Origin: Eucalyptus grandis
Taxonomy: Eukaryota; Streptophyta; Magnoliopsida; Myrtales; Myrtaceae
Assembly (NCBI RefSeq): GCF_016545825.1
Contig: NC_052614.1
Span: 1 to 64,000 of the forward strand
Reading direction: 5' to 3'
DNA: 64,000 nt
The position numbers and the translations under genes were made by a program. Positions 34,501-44,999 of this stretch are shown piece after piece (the first letter of the stretch is position 1; every line of letters starts with the position of its first letter). The notes under the pieces are model-generated. The model worked only from the letters and a program-made list of their open reading frames with translations, was not told the origin of the DNA and searched no databases.

Positions 34501-36089
34501 TTGAGAGTTGAGTGTCCTTCAAACACTTTTGAAAGTTGAGTGAGAGGCAACCTTCTCTTAGGACGAATGACTCATTCGCATTGAGCGCAAAGATCGAAAT
34601 GATAAAGGCGTTTCCTTCATCAATCCCAAGCCTTGCACTAATCTCTTACTACCCCTTTCGGTGGAGTAAAGATGATCCTTCAAAGTACCCCTGTCGAGAA
34701 CAACCCTACATTGGGGCAGTAAAGGAGGTTACGAGCATGTTGTAGAGCGAAAGATTGAGAAAGATACTATTACTTTCACTTGCATCAATCTTCTAGTGAT
34801 AACTTCATATGAATTCTCATTAGAGCTTGACTCATCCCAAGGTGAAGAAGAGCATTTCCTTCTCTACCCAAACACTCATACCCATTGCTTTAACCAATTT
34901 GGGCCTGATTATTCATTTCTGAACCCCAAGTGGTGATCATCTCCCTTCACTGGGGTAAGGCATAAGAATTGACCAAATACATGTGAAAAGTATCTGGAAA
35001 GTCATGAGAGCTACAAAAGTCAAAGAGCAAAAAGTTTGACAAACTAGGGGCATGAAAAAGCAGTGTGCCTGGTAAAAGCAAGGCCAATGCCCGTTAAGAA
35101 AATGAGCCGAAAGGCTACATCTTATGTGAAAGAAAAATTATCAAGGTCCGAGTGCTTGCGTACAAAAGGAAAGTCATCGCGAGCGCAAAGGAAATTGAGA
35201 GAAGAGCAAAGTTCCCGTGCAAAAATGATTAATCAAGGAACTTTCGAGATGCGCCGTGTTTGAAAAGCCAAATGATTTTGAAAGATCGAGTGACTTGGTC
35301 ACGATGCCATGATGATCACTGACTCTTGAAAAGCCCCTAGAAAAGTTTAAGCTTTTTGAGCCTCTCCCGAGCCAACATTACAACCCTCTTCCAAAGTCTC
35401 TTCTGATTGGGATGGTTTGAGTGAAAATGAGAATGCCACAAAGAAGCTATTGCTTGAAGGAGTGGAAGTAATTCTATCTTATCTTATCTTCCAAGTTCTC
35501 GACTTGTAAATCGATGAAGATGGCGACAAATGTTCTTTTATCAGCGTCAAAGCAATAATTCCTTTATGTAAGCCCTAACCAAGCCTATATTGTGGTCCTT
35601 TCAAAAGACCTTTTTGATCGATCAGATTGTACTCATTGGGAATGTTTCCAAAAGCCTTTGACATAGGGTATGTGAGATACCCTCAGTAATCAATTACTTT
35701 CCATGCGAATAGATGGGATCAAGCAGCCATTTTATCAAGAGTGTGTGAGAAGCCATTTCTGACTAAGAAGCTCTAGTTTTGCATGTTTAATGAGCATTTT
35801 TGATGAGCCGTAGCCGTTCTGATAAGAACTTGACTCCTAGAGAATTTGATGATTAATGATACATCCTTAAGCAAGATAACAATTTTGCGTTACATGATGC
35901 TAATTGACATTGAATATTTTTAAAAAAAATAGTCGAACTTAGCTTGATTAGCTTGTTCAATTAATGCTGTAATATTGCCAATACGTCTCTTGATGACGTC
36001 TCTAATGACATTTGCTCAAGTTGAGTTTGACAGGATTCCTCAATGAAGCCATGCAATTTTCAAGGGGTTAGCGGGTGCTTCCCTAAAAA
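31548..36089 (+). other. Interior of the Tat/Ogre-like element without recognisable genes
   Basis: About 4.5 kb. An ATG at 31803 opens a short reading (AHTTSRRTWAA) with stops soon after, possibly a decayed gag start. Elsewhere there are runs of A, short unrelated ORFs of 60-110 codons and no known domain. A phrase near 35370-35620 (GAGCCAACATTACAACCC, AAAAGACCTTTTTGATCGATC) recalls internal sequence of other Tat elements. Confidence 0.6.
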
Positions 36090-36200
36090 CCAAAGGTTCA
36101 TGGTCATCCTTAAACCATGTCCTCTCCAAAGGTTCACGGTTAACCTTAAATCATGTTATCTCCAAAGGTTCATGGTTAGCCTTAAGCCATGCCATTTCCA
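36090..36200 (+). repeat. Minisatellite 1, ~37-bp unit, 3 copies
   Basis: Unit of the type AAAGGTTCATGGTTAGCCTT followed by AAGCCATGTCATCTCC, three adjacent diverged copies. Confidence 0.8.
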
Positions 36201-36242
36201 AGATTGGTGGATTCATCCGTAAACCACACTTGTTTGCATCCC

Positions 36243-36507
36243 AGTCGAAACCCATTCGTTTACGATGAGACTATCATACCCGGTCGAAACCCGTTCGTAC
36301 ACGGTGAGACCTCCCTCCCAGTCGAAACCCGTTCGTACATGGTGAGACTATCATACCCGAAACCCGTTCCTACACGGTGAGACCTCTCTCCTAGTTGAAA
36401 CCCGTTCGTACACGGTGAGACTATCATATCCGGTCGAAACCCGTTCGTACATGATGAGACTATCATACCCGGTCGAAACTCGTTCGTACACGGTGAGACC
36501 TCATTCC
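36243..36507 (+). repeat. Minisatellite 2, ~38-bp unit, about 7 copies
   Basis: Unit GTCGAAACCCGTTCGTACAC then GGTGAGACTATCATACCCG (or GGTGAGACCTCCCTCCCA). Two alternating unit forms suggest a higher-order dimer. Confidence 0.88.
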
Positions 36508-36516
36508 TCTCATTCT

Positions 36517-37680
36517 TCTCATGACCTGGAGAGCTTTGTACCCTGGAGTCTTCTCTCTTCTTATGACCTGGAGAGCTTTATATCCTAGAGTCTTCTTTCT
36601 TCTTACGACCCAAAGAGCTTTGTATCCTCGAGTCTTTTATCTTCTTATGACCCAGAGAGCTTTGTATTCTGGAGTCTTATCTTCTTCTCATGAACCGTAG
36701 AGCTTTGTATCCTGGAGTCCTTTCTCTTCTTATGACCCGGAGAGCTTTGTATCCTGGAGTCTTCTCTTTTTCTTATGGCCCGAAGAGTTTTGTATCCTGG
36801 AGTCTTTTCTCTTCTTATGACCCGGAGAGCTTTGTATCCTGGAGTCTTCTTTACATCTTATGACCTGGAGAGCTTTGTATCCTGGAGTCTTCTCTACATC
36901 TTATGACCTGGAGAGCCTTGTATCCTGGAGTCTTCTCTTCTTCTTATGACCCGGAGAGCCTTGTATCCTGGAGTCTTCTCTCTTCTTACGACCCGGAGAG
37001 CCTTGTATCCTGGAGTCTTCTCTCTTCTTACGACCCAGAGAGCCTTGTATCCTGGAGTCTTCCCTTCTTCTTATGACCCAGAGAGCTTTATATCCTAGAG
37101 TCTTCTCTCTTCTTATGACCCAGAGAGCTTTATATCCTAGAGTCTTCCCTTCTTCTTATGACCCGGAGAGCCTTGTATCCTGGAGCCTTCTCTCTTCTTA
37201 TGACCCGGAGAGCATTGTATCCTAGAGCCTTCTCTCTTCTTATGACCCGGAGAGCCTTGTATCCTAGAGTCTTCTCTCTTCTTATGACCCGGAGAGCCTT
37301 GTATCCTGGAGTCTTCCCTTCTTCTTATAACCCGGAGAGCTTTGTATCCTAGAGTCTTCTCTCTTCTTATGACCCAGAGAGCCTTGTATCCTGAAGTCTT
37401 CCCTTCTTCTTATGACCCGGAGAGCCTTGTATCCTGGAGTCTTCTCTCTTCTTATGACCCAGAGAGCCTTGTATCCTGGAGTCTTCTCTCTTCTTATGAC
37501 CTGGAGAGCCTTGTATCGTGGAGTCTTCCCTTCTTCTTATGATCCAGAGAGCTTTGTATCCTAGAGTCTTCTCTCTTCTTATGACCCGGAGAGCCTTGTA
37601 TCCTGGAGTCTTCTCTCTTCTTATGACCCAGAGAGCCTTGTATCCTGGAGTCTTCTCTCTCTTCTTATGACCTGGAGAGC
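36517..37680 (+). repeat. Minisatellite 3, ~42-bp unit, about 27 copies
   Basis: Unit TCTTATGACCCGGAGAGCCT then TGTATCCTGGAGTCTTCTCT. Because the unit is close to 42 bp (14 codons), it gives periodic ORFs on both strands (for example MTRRALYPRAFSLL), which I do not regard as genes. Confidence 0.92.
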
Positions 37681-38262
37681 TTTGTAGCCCGGAGTCCTTC
37701 TTTTTATGACACGGAGAGCTTTGTAGCCCGGAGTGCTTTGTAGCCCGGAGTCTTTCTTCCCATGACACGGAGAGCTTTGTAGCCCGGAGAGCTTTGTAGC
37801 CTGGAGTCCTTCTTCTTATGACATGGAGAACTTTGTAACCCGAAGTGCTTTGTAGCCCGGAGTCCTTCTTCTTCTTATGACACGGAGAGCTTTGTAGCCC
37901 GGAGTGCTTTGTAGCCCGGAGTCCTTCTTCCTATGACACAGATAGCTTTGTAGCCCGGAGAGCTTGTAGCCCAAAGTGCTTTGTAGCCCGAAGTCCTTCT
38001 TCCTATGACACGGAGAGCTTTGTAACCCGGAGTGCTTTTGTATCCCGAAGTGCTTTCTAGCCCGGAGTCCTTCCTATGACACGGAGAGCTTTGTAGCCCG
38101 GAGTGCTTTTTAGCCCGGAGTCCTTCTTTCTATGACATGGAGTGCTTTCGTAGCTCGGAGTGCTTTGTAACCCGGAGTCCTTCTTTCTATGACACGAAGA
38201 GCTTTGTAGCTCAGAGTGCTTTTGTAGGCCAGAGTGCTTTGTAGCCCGGAGTCCTTCTTCCT
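37681..38262 (+). repeat. Minisatellite 4, compound unit related to minisatellite 3
   Basis: GAGAGCTTTGTAGCCCGGAG and TGCTTTGTAGCCCGGAGTCC alternate with CTTCTTCCTATGACACG. It looks like minisatellite 3 rebuilt with an extra internal GCTTTGTAGCCCGGAG step. Confidence 0.88.
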
Positions 38263-38401
38263 CTTATTGACAAGACTGCGCTTCCATAATTATGAGTCAT
38301 TTTCCGTCGACCTGATACATGCCTATGCAATAAGGGACTTTCTACCGTCGAAATAATTTAGGTGTCTTCTGTCTTTAAATGCAACTTCTTCAAGGCTATA
38401 T

Positions 38402-38416
38402 TCAAAGAGGGGAAGC
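38402..38416 (+). promoter_or_regulatory. Polypurine tract of the Tat/Ogre-like element
   Basis: TCAAAGAGGGGAAGC directly before the TG of the 3' LTR. Confidence 0.7.
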
Positions 38417-40324
38417 TGTTGACACCTAATTTGCGTTTTCAAATATATAAAAAAAATAATGAAAGAAAATAACAAAAAAAAAAAGAAAACAAAACAAAAC
38501 AAAACAAAAATAAAAGCTAAAACAACAAAAAAAAGGAGAAAAACCGAAAATAGGAGAGAGACCAGAACCCGAGGGGGAGAGAAGCATCGAGAAAGAGCAA
38601 AAATGAGAGAGAGAAGGAACGAATGGGAGGAGGGCAACGGTTATGCTGTCCGACGCCGTCCTCCTTCTTTGTCCTCCTCGCCGCCTCAACCCGACGCCAT
38701 CCGAGCTCGCTACCGCCGGCCCCGCATTACCTGCCACACGTGCCGGCCGGAACATCGAACCAGAACGCCGACCCCTGCCATCGCCTCTCAACTGCGCACT
38801 GTTCGCTGCGGCCCCTAACGACCGCCGTTCTTTGCGTCGCTCGCTCTTGCCTCGCTCGTCCACCGGTCTTTGCCGCTATCTACAGCTGCCGAGCTTCCGC
38901 TCATCTCCTTTGAGGTCCACCGCCACGACGCTCGATTGCTTCCATCACGATCACTCGCCACCTCAGAACGTTAACGCTTGCTACAGCCACGACCTAGCGC
39001 CTCCATCCCTATGCGTTTGCCCGAGCACCAGATCCCGAGTCCCCGCGACGCTACCTCTTCTCCTGCTCCTCGCAGAGCTGCCGCCCTCCTGCCCGACGCT
39101 GCCCAAGCCGCCGTCGCCATTCCTATCGCTGCTGCCGTTGTCCACCCCCGCGAAGCTGTCACAGCCTCGCTTTGCTCCGCCCGAGCTCCAACGTCGACGC
39201 CGGCATTCACGAGCGACCCTCCACCAAGCCGCCCCGCGTCGCCACCGCCACCCGCCGCGTCGCCGCAGCCGTCAAGCCCATCGCTACTGCCGTCAACACC
39301 GCCAAGGAGCCCTAGGGTTTCGGCCCAAAACCGGGTCAGGTGCGGGTCGCGAACCGGGTAGGGTTTCTATCCACATGGGCTGTCATAGTGGGCCATCTAA
39401 CTTTTGGGCTTGTGGGCTTGTGGGCTTGGGCTGGTTTAGTTTGGGCTTTTTGCTTATGGGCTTAGGGACTTGTGGCCTTGTTGTGGGCTCTTTTTTTTTT
39501 TTTTTTTTAAACGAAAGAGATTGACCAGATTGGGCTGCTGGTTGGGCCCAATCCGAACCAAAGAAAGGCCCGACCAAGGCCGGTCGGGCCTTGTCCTTCC
39601 GGACGGGCCGGATCGGCCCCCAATTTGGACCGACCGGACCCGATCCGCGTCGGCCGATCAGGTTGGGTCAAATCGGACCCGACCCAATTCGCCCTTTTTT
39701 TTAAATTTAATTTAAAAATTTTAAAAATATTTTAAAAAAATATTAAATTAAAAAATTTTGAAAATTTAAAAATGTAGGATTTGGCTAGAAATTGCCATGT
39801 TTTGCCTCCTTAGTGTAATTGAGCCTTTATTTACTTGCACATTGATTATATCGCGTGTTTAATTTGCATATTTGATTATGTTTAATTACACTTGTTTAAT
39901 TTGAATGCAATTAGGATCTTGGTAACTATGATTGTCACTTTAATAATTGTGTGTTTGCATGATCACCTCACATGTTAGTGGATAGGTATAAAATCAATCC
40001 AAACTGCCTGATAAAAATCAATTTTGTTAAAATGAACAAGATTAGGTACCGAAATGGCACTAATTAATCAATTAGTGTAATCAAGTCCCTGACCCTAGAT
40101 TCTCTGGTTGCGTAGGAAGTGAGGTACACTCCCATGCCTTACTTGGTTTCTAGCTGACCCCAATAGGCTAGTGGCAACTCCTTTTGTGCAAAATTTCTAA
40201 AAAATATCCCAACATCATGCGGGGTATGGGCTTGGGAGAGCCCGCGCCTAATCATGGGCTATAGGCCCGTCCTTTAGGCAATACCCCTAAACTTGTTCCC
40301 TCCCCCCGAGGGTAGGTCGCGACA
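38417..40324 (+). repeat. 3' LTR of the Tat/Ogre-like element
   Basis: Full-length partner of 29677-31526. The AT-rich second half (from about 39765) is nearly identical between the LTRs, while the GC-rich part differs much more. Confidence 0.9.
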
Positions 40325-40470
40325 ATTTTGACGAAACTTTCTCACCTATGGCCATGCTAAAATCCATTCGAATTATGTTGGTTATAGCTGCACACCTAGA
40401 TTACGAGATATTCCAGATGGATGTCAAAATGACTTTTCTAAATGGTTTTCTCGAGGAGGACATCTATATG
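40325..40470 (+). pseudogene. pol: RT fragment of the Angela-like element between two insertions
   Basis: 146 bp reading FDETFSPMAMLKSIRIML and FQMDVKMTFLNGFLEEDIYM, the standard copia RT blocks. It ends in ATATG, the left target duplication of solo LTR B. Confidence 0.9.
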
Positions 40471-43400
40471 TGTCACGCCCTGACCCTCGAGCATGTGCCC
40501 ATCCCTCAGTGGTCAATAAAATTTTGTGACATCCCAGGACGTGTCGCCAACCCATACGTTTTAATGCACATGTGGAAGCGAATTACTAATCCCCTGACAA
40601 TAACAAATGTGGGATAGAAAAGCATGACAACAAATTTCAAATCAAACACATTATTAAAAACCACAATCTGGTTTACAAGTAGAGGCCAACTCTAGGGTCT
40701 AAGTACAGGAAGTCTATCTTCAAAAAGAACTTCTGAGCCATCCATGCTCCTGACTCTTCTGCCTCAAACTCTGGGTTCTTCACCCTAGGGACCTGAAAAT
40801 GTTATCCCACAACGGGGTGAGACGACGTCTCAGCAAGTTCACCCCCTAAGTTCCGATTAAGAAGAAAATATGCCCCAAGGGCTACCTAAGCACAAGCACA
40901 AGCACAAGCCAGAAAACTTACCTTTGCCTCAGTCCCTTCCTGCAAGTCATTACAATTCAACCACTCAACCAATCAATACAACTCAAATCAAGTCATCAAA
41001 TCAGATCGAACGATCAATCAATCGACTCAGTCGATTCCATGTCATCAAGATTGTCTCTCGGTCAATCCATTCAATACTATCTATCAACTAATACTATCTA
41101 TCCAATCGTTTCCTTGAAATGATCACTGCTCACCTAAGCTGATACAAAAGAATGCTCGCCAAAGTTGATAAGGATAGATAGTATAGCTCACCGAAGCTAA
41201 TATAGATAGATAGTATAGCTCATTGAAGCTGATATAGATAGATAGTATAGCTCGCCGAAACTAATAGGTATATCCATATATCATTGCTCACCAAAGCCGA
41301 TGTCTATATTACTCACCGAAGCTGCTAGATAATATTTGCTCACCAAAGCTGCTAGATAACTATAATGCTCGCCGAAGCTAATATCCATAGTGCTCACCGA
41401 AGCTGCTATAATCTTGCTCACCGAAGTTAAACTAAAATAAATTACTCCTGGCCAAAGATCTTGTGCTTTGCACATCAATTCCTCAATTAAATACCTAACT
41501 TGGCCTAATTTCATCGTGTAAAAATGTACCCAATAAAAATAATCGTGTGTGGGTACACGCTCGACCTGATCCAAAAATATAATATCTTTATTTTAGAATA
41601 TCCCACTATTTATACAATGTCTGAAAACATTTTTGGCGTTGTAAACTGATACCCCGGTAATTTCTAATTAATTATTGAAATTATTCAATTTTGGGATGAT
41701 TACCCAAAATTACAAACAACACTCAATTTGCACATCTAGCATTCAATTAAATAAAATAATCATACAATTACAATAAGCATAAAATTCCGGTCACTGGTTA
41801 TCCCGATCTAATTTCCTGAATATACTAATTAATTAGATAATTACGAAAATTAATTAAATAAATACCAAAAATGCAACTTAGGCCGGAAAAGCCTAATTAA
41901 ATACTGAAATGGGCCTGGAAAATTTCTGAACCTGTCTAGATAATTACACTAGTCTAACCACATAACATGCAATATCGAACAATCAAACGGCTAATCTATT
42001 CTAACTAACCACATAATCTATGCTTAACTTAAACTAATCAACTCTTAAGCATAATTAACTCCCTCAGCGGAGATTAGTGAGTAAACTCACCGGATTAACA
42101 CGAAAACCAATTCACGGCGACGGTGACGTGACGGCCGCCAATAAACTCCGAAGCGGCGACACCAAAGGAGGCCAAACCGAGGCCGAAATTGGCCACGCAA
42201 AGCTCACGGTTGAGCTAAGTTTTTGCTCCTGCGTTGTGGGTCTTGCTGGTCGAGGCTTCGAGAGGGCTAGCCCCGTCTCGGTTGGGTTGGGCTGAGCGGA
42301 CTTCGGCGCAGCTGATCGGTGGTGGACACGGGATGGGCTGGACGTGCGTGAGCTGCACAATCCAACGGAGAAGACGGGTGAAACATAGAGGGACGGTGGG
42401 CTAACTTCAGGAGTTGCTGTAGGAAAATGAATAGGGGTCGAACGACGCTGCTTAGATGGAGCAGAACTCGCGCGAAGGAGAAAGGAAAGAGGGAGCTACA
42501 GTGTTGACCAAGGGCGGTGACGTTGGCGACGTGTGGCAGTAGGCAATAAAGAGGGAAGCAGCTAATGGCATCAGTGGAGTTGCTGGTGCACAAAGAGAGG
42601 AAGCAGGCATGCGAGAGATAGAGAGAGAGAGACACCGATTGGAGGGGGAAAAACGTGCGAGAAATGGAGAGATAAGGATGATTGAAAGTCAAAGAAATAA
42701 AGCAAAAGAAAGACCAAGCTTGTAGGGGACTGTCGGTTGGGGGAAATGTGAGAGAGAGGGAGTCGTGCGCGATAAGGAGAAGGGAGTGACGTGGGCGTGA
42801 GGGGGTCCGGTGGAGGGGAGGAAAAAGATAATTAAAACACAAATATTTTTAGCTCAATTTCACACAACATTATCAATTGGTCATCCAAGGCCAAATTCCA
42901 CACCAACTTGTCCCAATTGAAGTCCAAATAAAGATCAAAATGTGACAGCCCCTCAGGCCTACGAATTTCCCTCAATTCCAAATTCTATTTCCTTTTTCCC
43001 GGAATCCGATTTGTTAGCAAATCTCTCCGATTGGTGTACAATTTTGTTGAAGAAAAAGCCCACACAATTTCCTTTCACCAAGTAGCTCACACAGGAAGCA
43101 AAAAATCCCTTCAATTTGGCTAATCCAAATTTCCGTTCATTTTCCGAATCGTCCGAATTGATTTTCCATAAAAATCCCGAACTCGCTGAAAATTCCTCGA
43201 AAGATGAGTCGACGTTCCTAAAATAACTTGTGACATGACCGAACTTTCAAATTCTAAAATCGAGTTCAAATTCACGGTTAATTTTAATTGAATGCAATTT
43301 TAGCGTGATCTAACCTACTGGGTAGCTTTTAGGGATTTTTAGTACAATTGACCCGTGGTCGATTTTCTTCTAGCCACAATGCATCTCTTCAACACATTGG

Positions 43401-43789
43401 CGACTCTCGGTGGTCGTGAAAATCTCGAGCTTTCAAATACGAGGCATAGGATACCAAAACGACAGAAAAATCGATCTAGTGCCGATTGACGAGAATTTTG
43501 CAATCTGGTGGAATCACCCACACTCTAATCACCTATCTTAGTTGAATCGACCTATCTTTAGTCTCTAATAGATTTTCGACGGTGCCGTAATGACCCTTAC
43601 AGATTAGCATGGTCGAGTAGTCGATTTCTAGTCAAATTCTCAAATCTATTGTGTGAAATTCCCTTACGGCTTCGCCTGATAGGCTAGTTATCTCGTGAGT
43701 GGCCAACTTAGAGAAAAGAACTATAGGCACATCGATGAAAGACCCAACTTATCCAATCGAAATCAAAACTGAATTTTCATGATGTCACA
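40471..43789 (+). mobile_element. Solo LTR B (3.3 kb) nested in RT
   Basis: Begins TGTCACGCCCTGACCC and ends GATGTCACA. Target duplication ATATG at 40466-40470 and 43790-43794, perfect. Same family as solo LTR A. Removing it with one copy of the duplication joins the RT codons in frame (the 3324-bp gain is a multiple of three and the ATG codon is shared). Confidence 0.87.
41130..41430 (+). repeat. Degenerate tandem repeat in solo LTR B
   Basis: About ten copies of a ~30-bp unit GCTCACCGAAGCTGCTAGATA with variants GCTCGCCGAAGCTAATA. Located at the position of the longer-unit repeat in solo LTR A. Confidence 0.75.
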
Positions 43790-44985
43790 ATATGGAACAG
43801 CCACGAGGTTTTGAATCCAATAGTGAAAAACGAAAGGTGTGTAAGCTTAAGAGATCCCTTTATGGACTCAAACAAGCCTCCAAAAGTTGGAATATCCGTT
43901 TTGATGAGGTAATCAAATCATTTGGCTTCATCAAAAATCCGGATGAACCTTGTGTATACAAGATGATCAGTGGGAGTGCAATTGCATTTCTAGTTTTGTA
44001 TGTCGATGATATACTTTTGATTGGAAATGATGTACCAATGATATCATCGATAAAACTATTCTTGTCACAGAAATTCTCCATGAAAGATTTAGGAGAGGTA
44101 ACTTACATTTTAGGTATCAAGATATATAGAGATAGATCAAGACGATTGATTGGCCTCTCACAATCTACGTACATAGACAAAGTGTTAACACATTTTAACA
44201 TGCAATGTTCCAAAAGAGAATTATTGCCTTTTAGGCAAGAGATCCGTCTTTCTAAAGAGATGTGTCCCAACACTCTTGAGGAAAGAGAGTGGATGGCAAA
44301 GATACCATATGCATCTGCTATTGGAAGCATAATGTATGCCATGCTATGTACTAGACCTGATATTGCACATGCTGTAAGTATTACTAGCAGATATCCGTCT
44401 GATCCAAGAGAAGAGCACTGGATAGCAGTCAAGAATATTCTTAAGTACTTGCGAAGGACTAAAGATTTATTCTTAATATATGGAGAATGAGAATTTAAAG
44501 TTATAGCTTATACTGATTCCGATTTTCAATCGGATCTTCATGATTATAAGTCTACGTTTGGGTTTGTCTTTACATTCAATGGTAGCGCAGTTAGTTGGAA
44601 AAGTTCCAAACAAAGCATAACTGCCGATTCCACCACTGAGGCAGAGTATGTAGCCGCTTCTGAAGCAGCAAAGGAAGCCGCTTGGATGAAGAAGTTTATT
44701 TCTGAACTTGGAGTCGTTCCCTCAATTGAGCAATCAATTACATTGTTTTGTGACAACAATGGGGCAATGGCTCAAGCCAAGGAACCAAAGTCTCACCAAA
44801 ATTCCAAGCACATTGAGAGACGCTTCCATCTCATCAGAGAAATTGTTGGAAGAGGTGATATCGCCTTGCAGAAAATTGCCTCTGCAAAAAACGTGGCAGA
44901 TCCCTTCACTAAGGCCTTACCTCAATCTTCTTTTGAAAGGCATATTGACAAAATGAGTTTGAGGTACCAGACAAGTTGGCTTTAG
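43790..44985 (+). pseudogene. pol: RT (palm) to RNase H, C-terminal part of pol, Angela-like element
   Basis: It resumes with MEQPRGFE, then LKRSLYGLKQASKSWN, an intact YVDD at 43999-44010 and LGIKIYRDRSRRLIGLSQ. The connection region (YASAIGSIMYAMLCTRPDIA) follows. A TGA at 44488-44490 interrupts the frame just before RNase H (YTDSDFQSD, KSSKQSITADSTTEAEYVAA, HIERRFHLIREIV, DPFTKAL). It ends at a natural TAG at 44983-44985. This is the best-preserved coding part of any element in the window. Confidence 0.9.
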
Positions 44986-44987
44986 TG

Positions 44988-44999
44988 CAAGTGGGAGAT
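44988..44999 (+). promoter_or_regulatory. Polypurine tract of the Angela-like element
   Basis: GCAAGTGGGAGA directly before the TG of the 3' LTR, the usual copia form. Confidence 0.85.

Larger units (their letters stand above)
29677..40324 (+). mobile_element. Non-autonomous Ty3/gypsy (Tat/Ogre-like) element, LARD type
   Basis: LTRs of 1850 and 1908 bp begin TGTTGACACC and end TCGCGACA. A primer site unlike that of copia follows the first (TGGTGACTCCACTGGGGA), and a purine tract precedes the second. Target duplication ATTAT / ATTTT (one change). The 6.9-kb interior has no recognisable gag, protease, RT, RNase H or integrase, so it would need proteins from a relative. The primer site, the LTR style and minisatellites before the 3' LTR match what is known for the Tat/Ogre group. 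It lies inside the RT gene of the Angela-like element, and its removal rejoins the RT blocks. Confidence 0.85.

Noticed and set aside
37158..37768. Periodic peptides such as MTRRALYPRAFSLL on one strand and matching ones on the other
   Set aside because: A by-product of a 42-bp unit that is a multiple of three. Both strands are open at once.
36243..38262. Regularly spaced repeats that might suggest a CRISPR array
   Set aside because: Plant DNA. The units are head-to-tail tandem repeats with no unique spacers.
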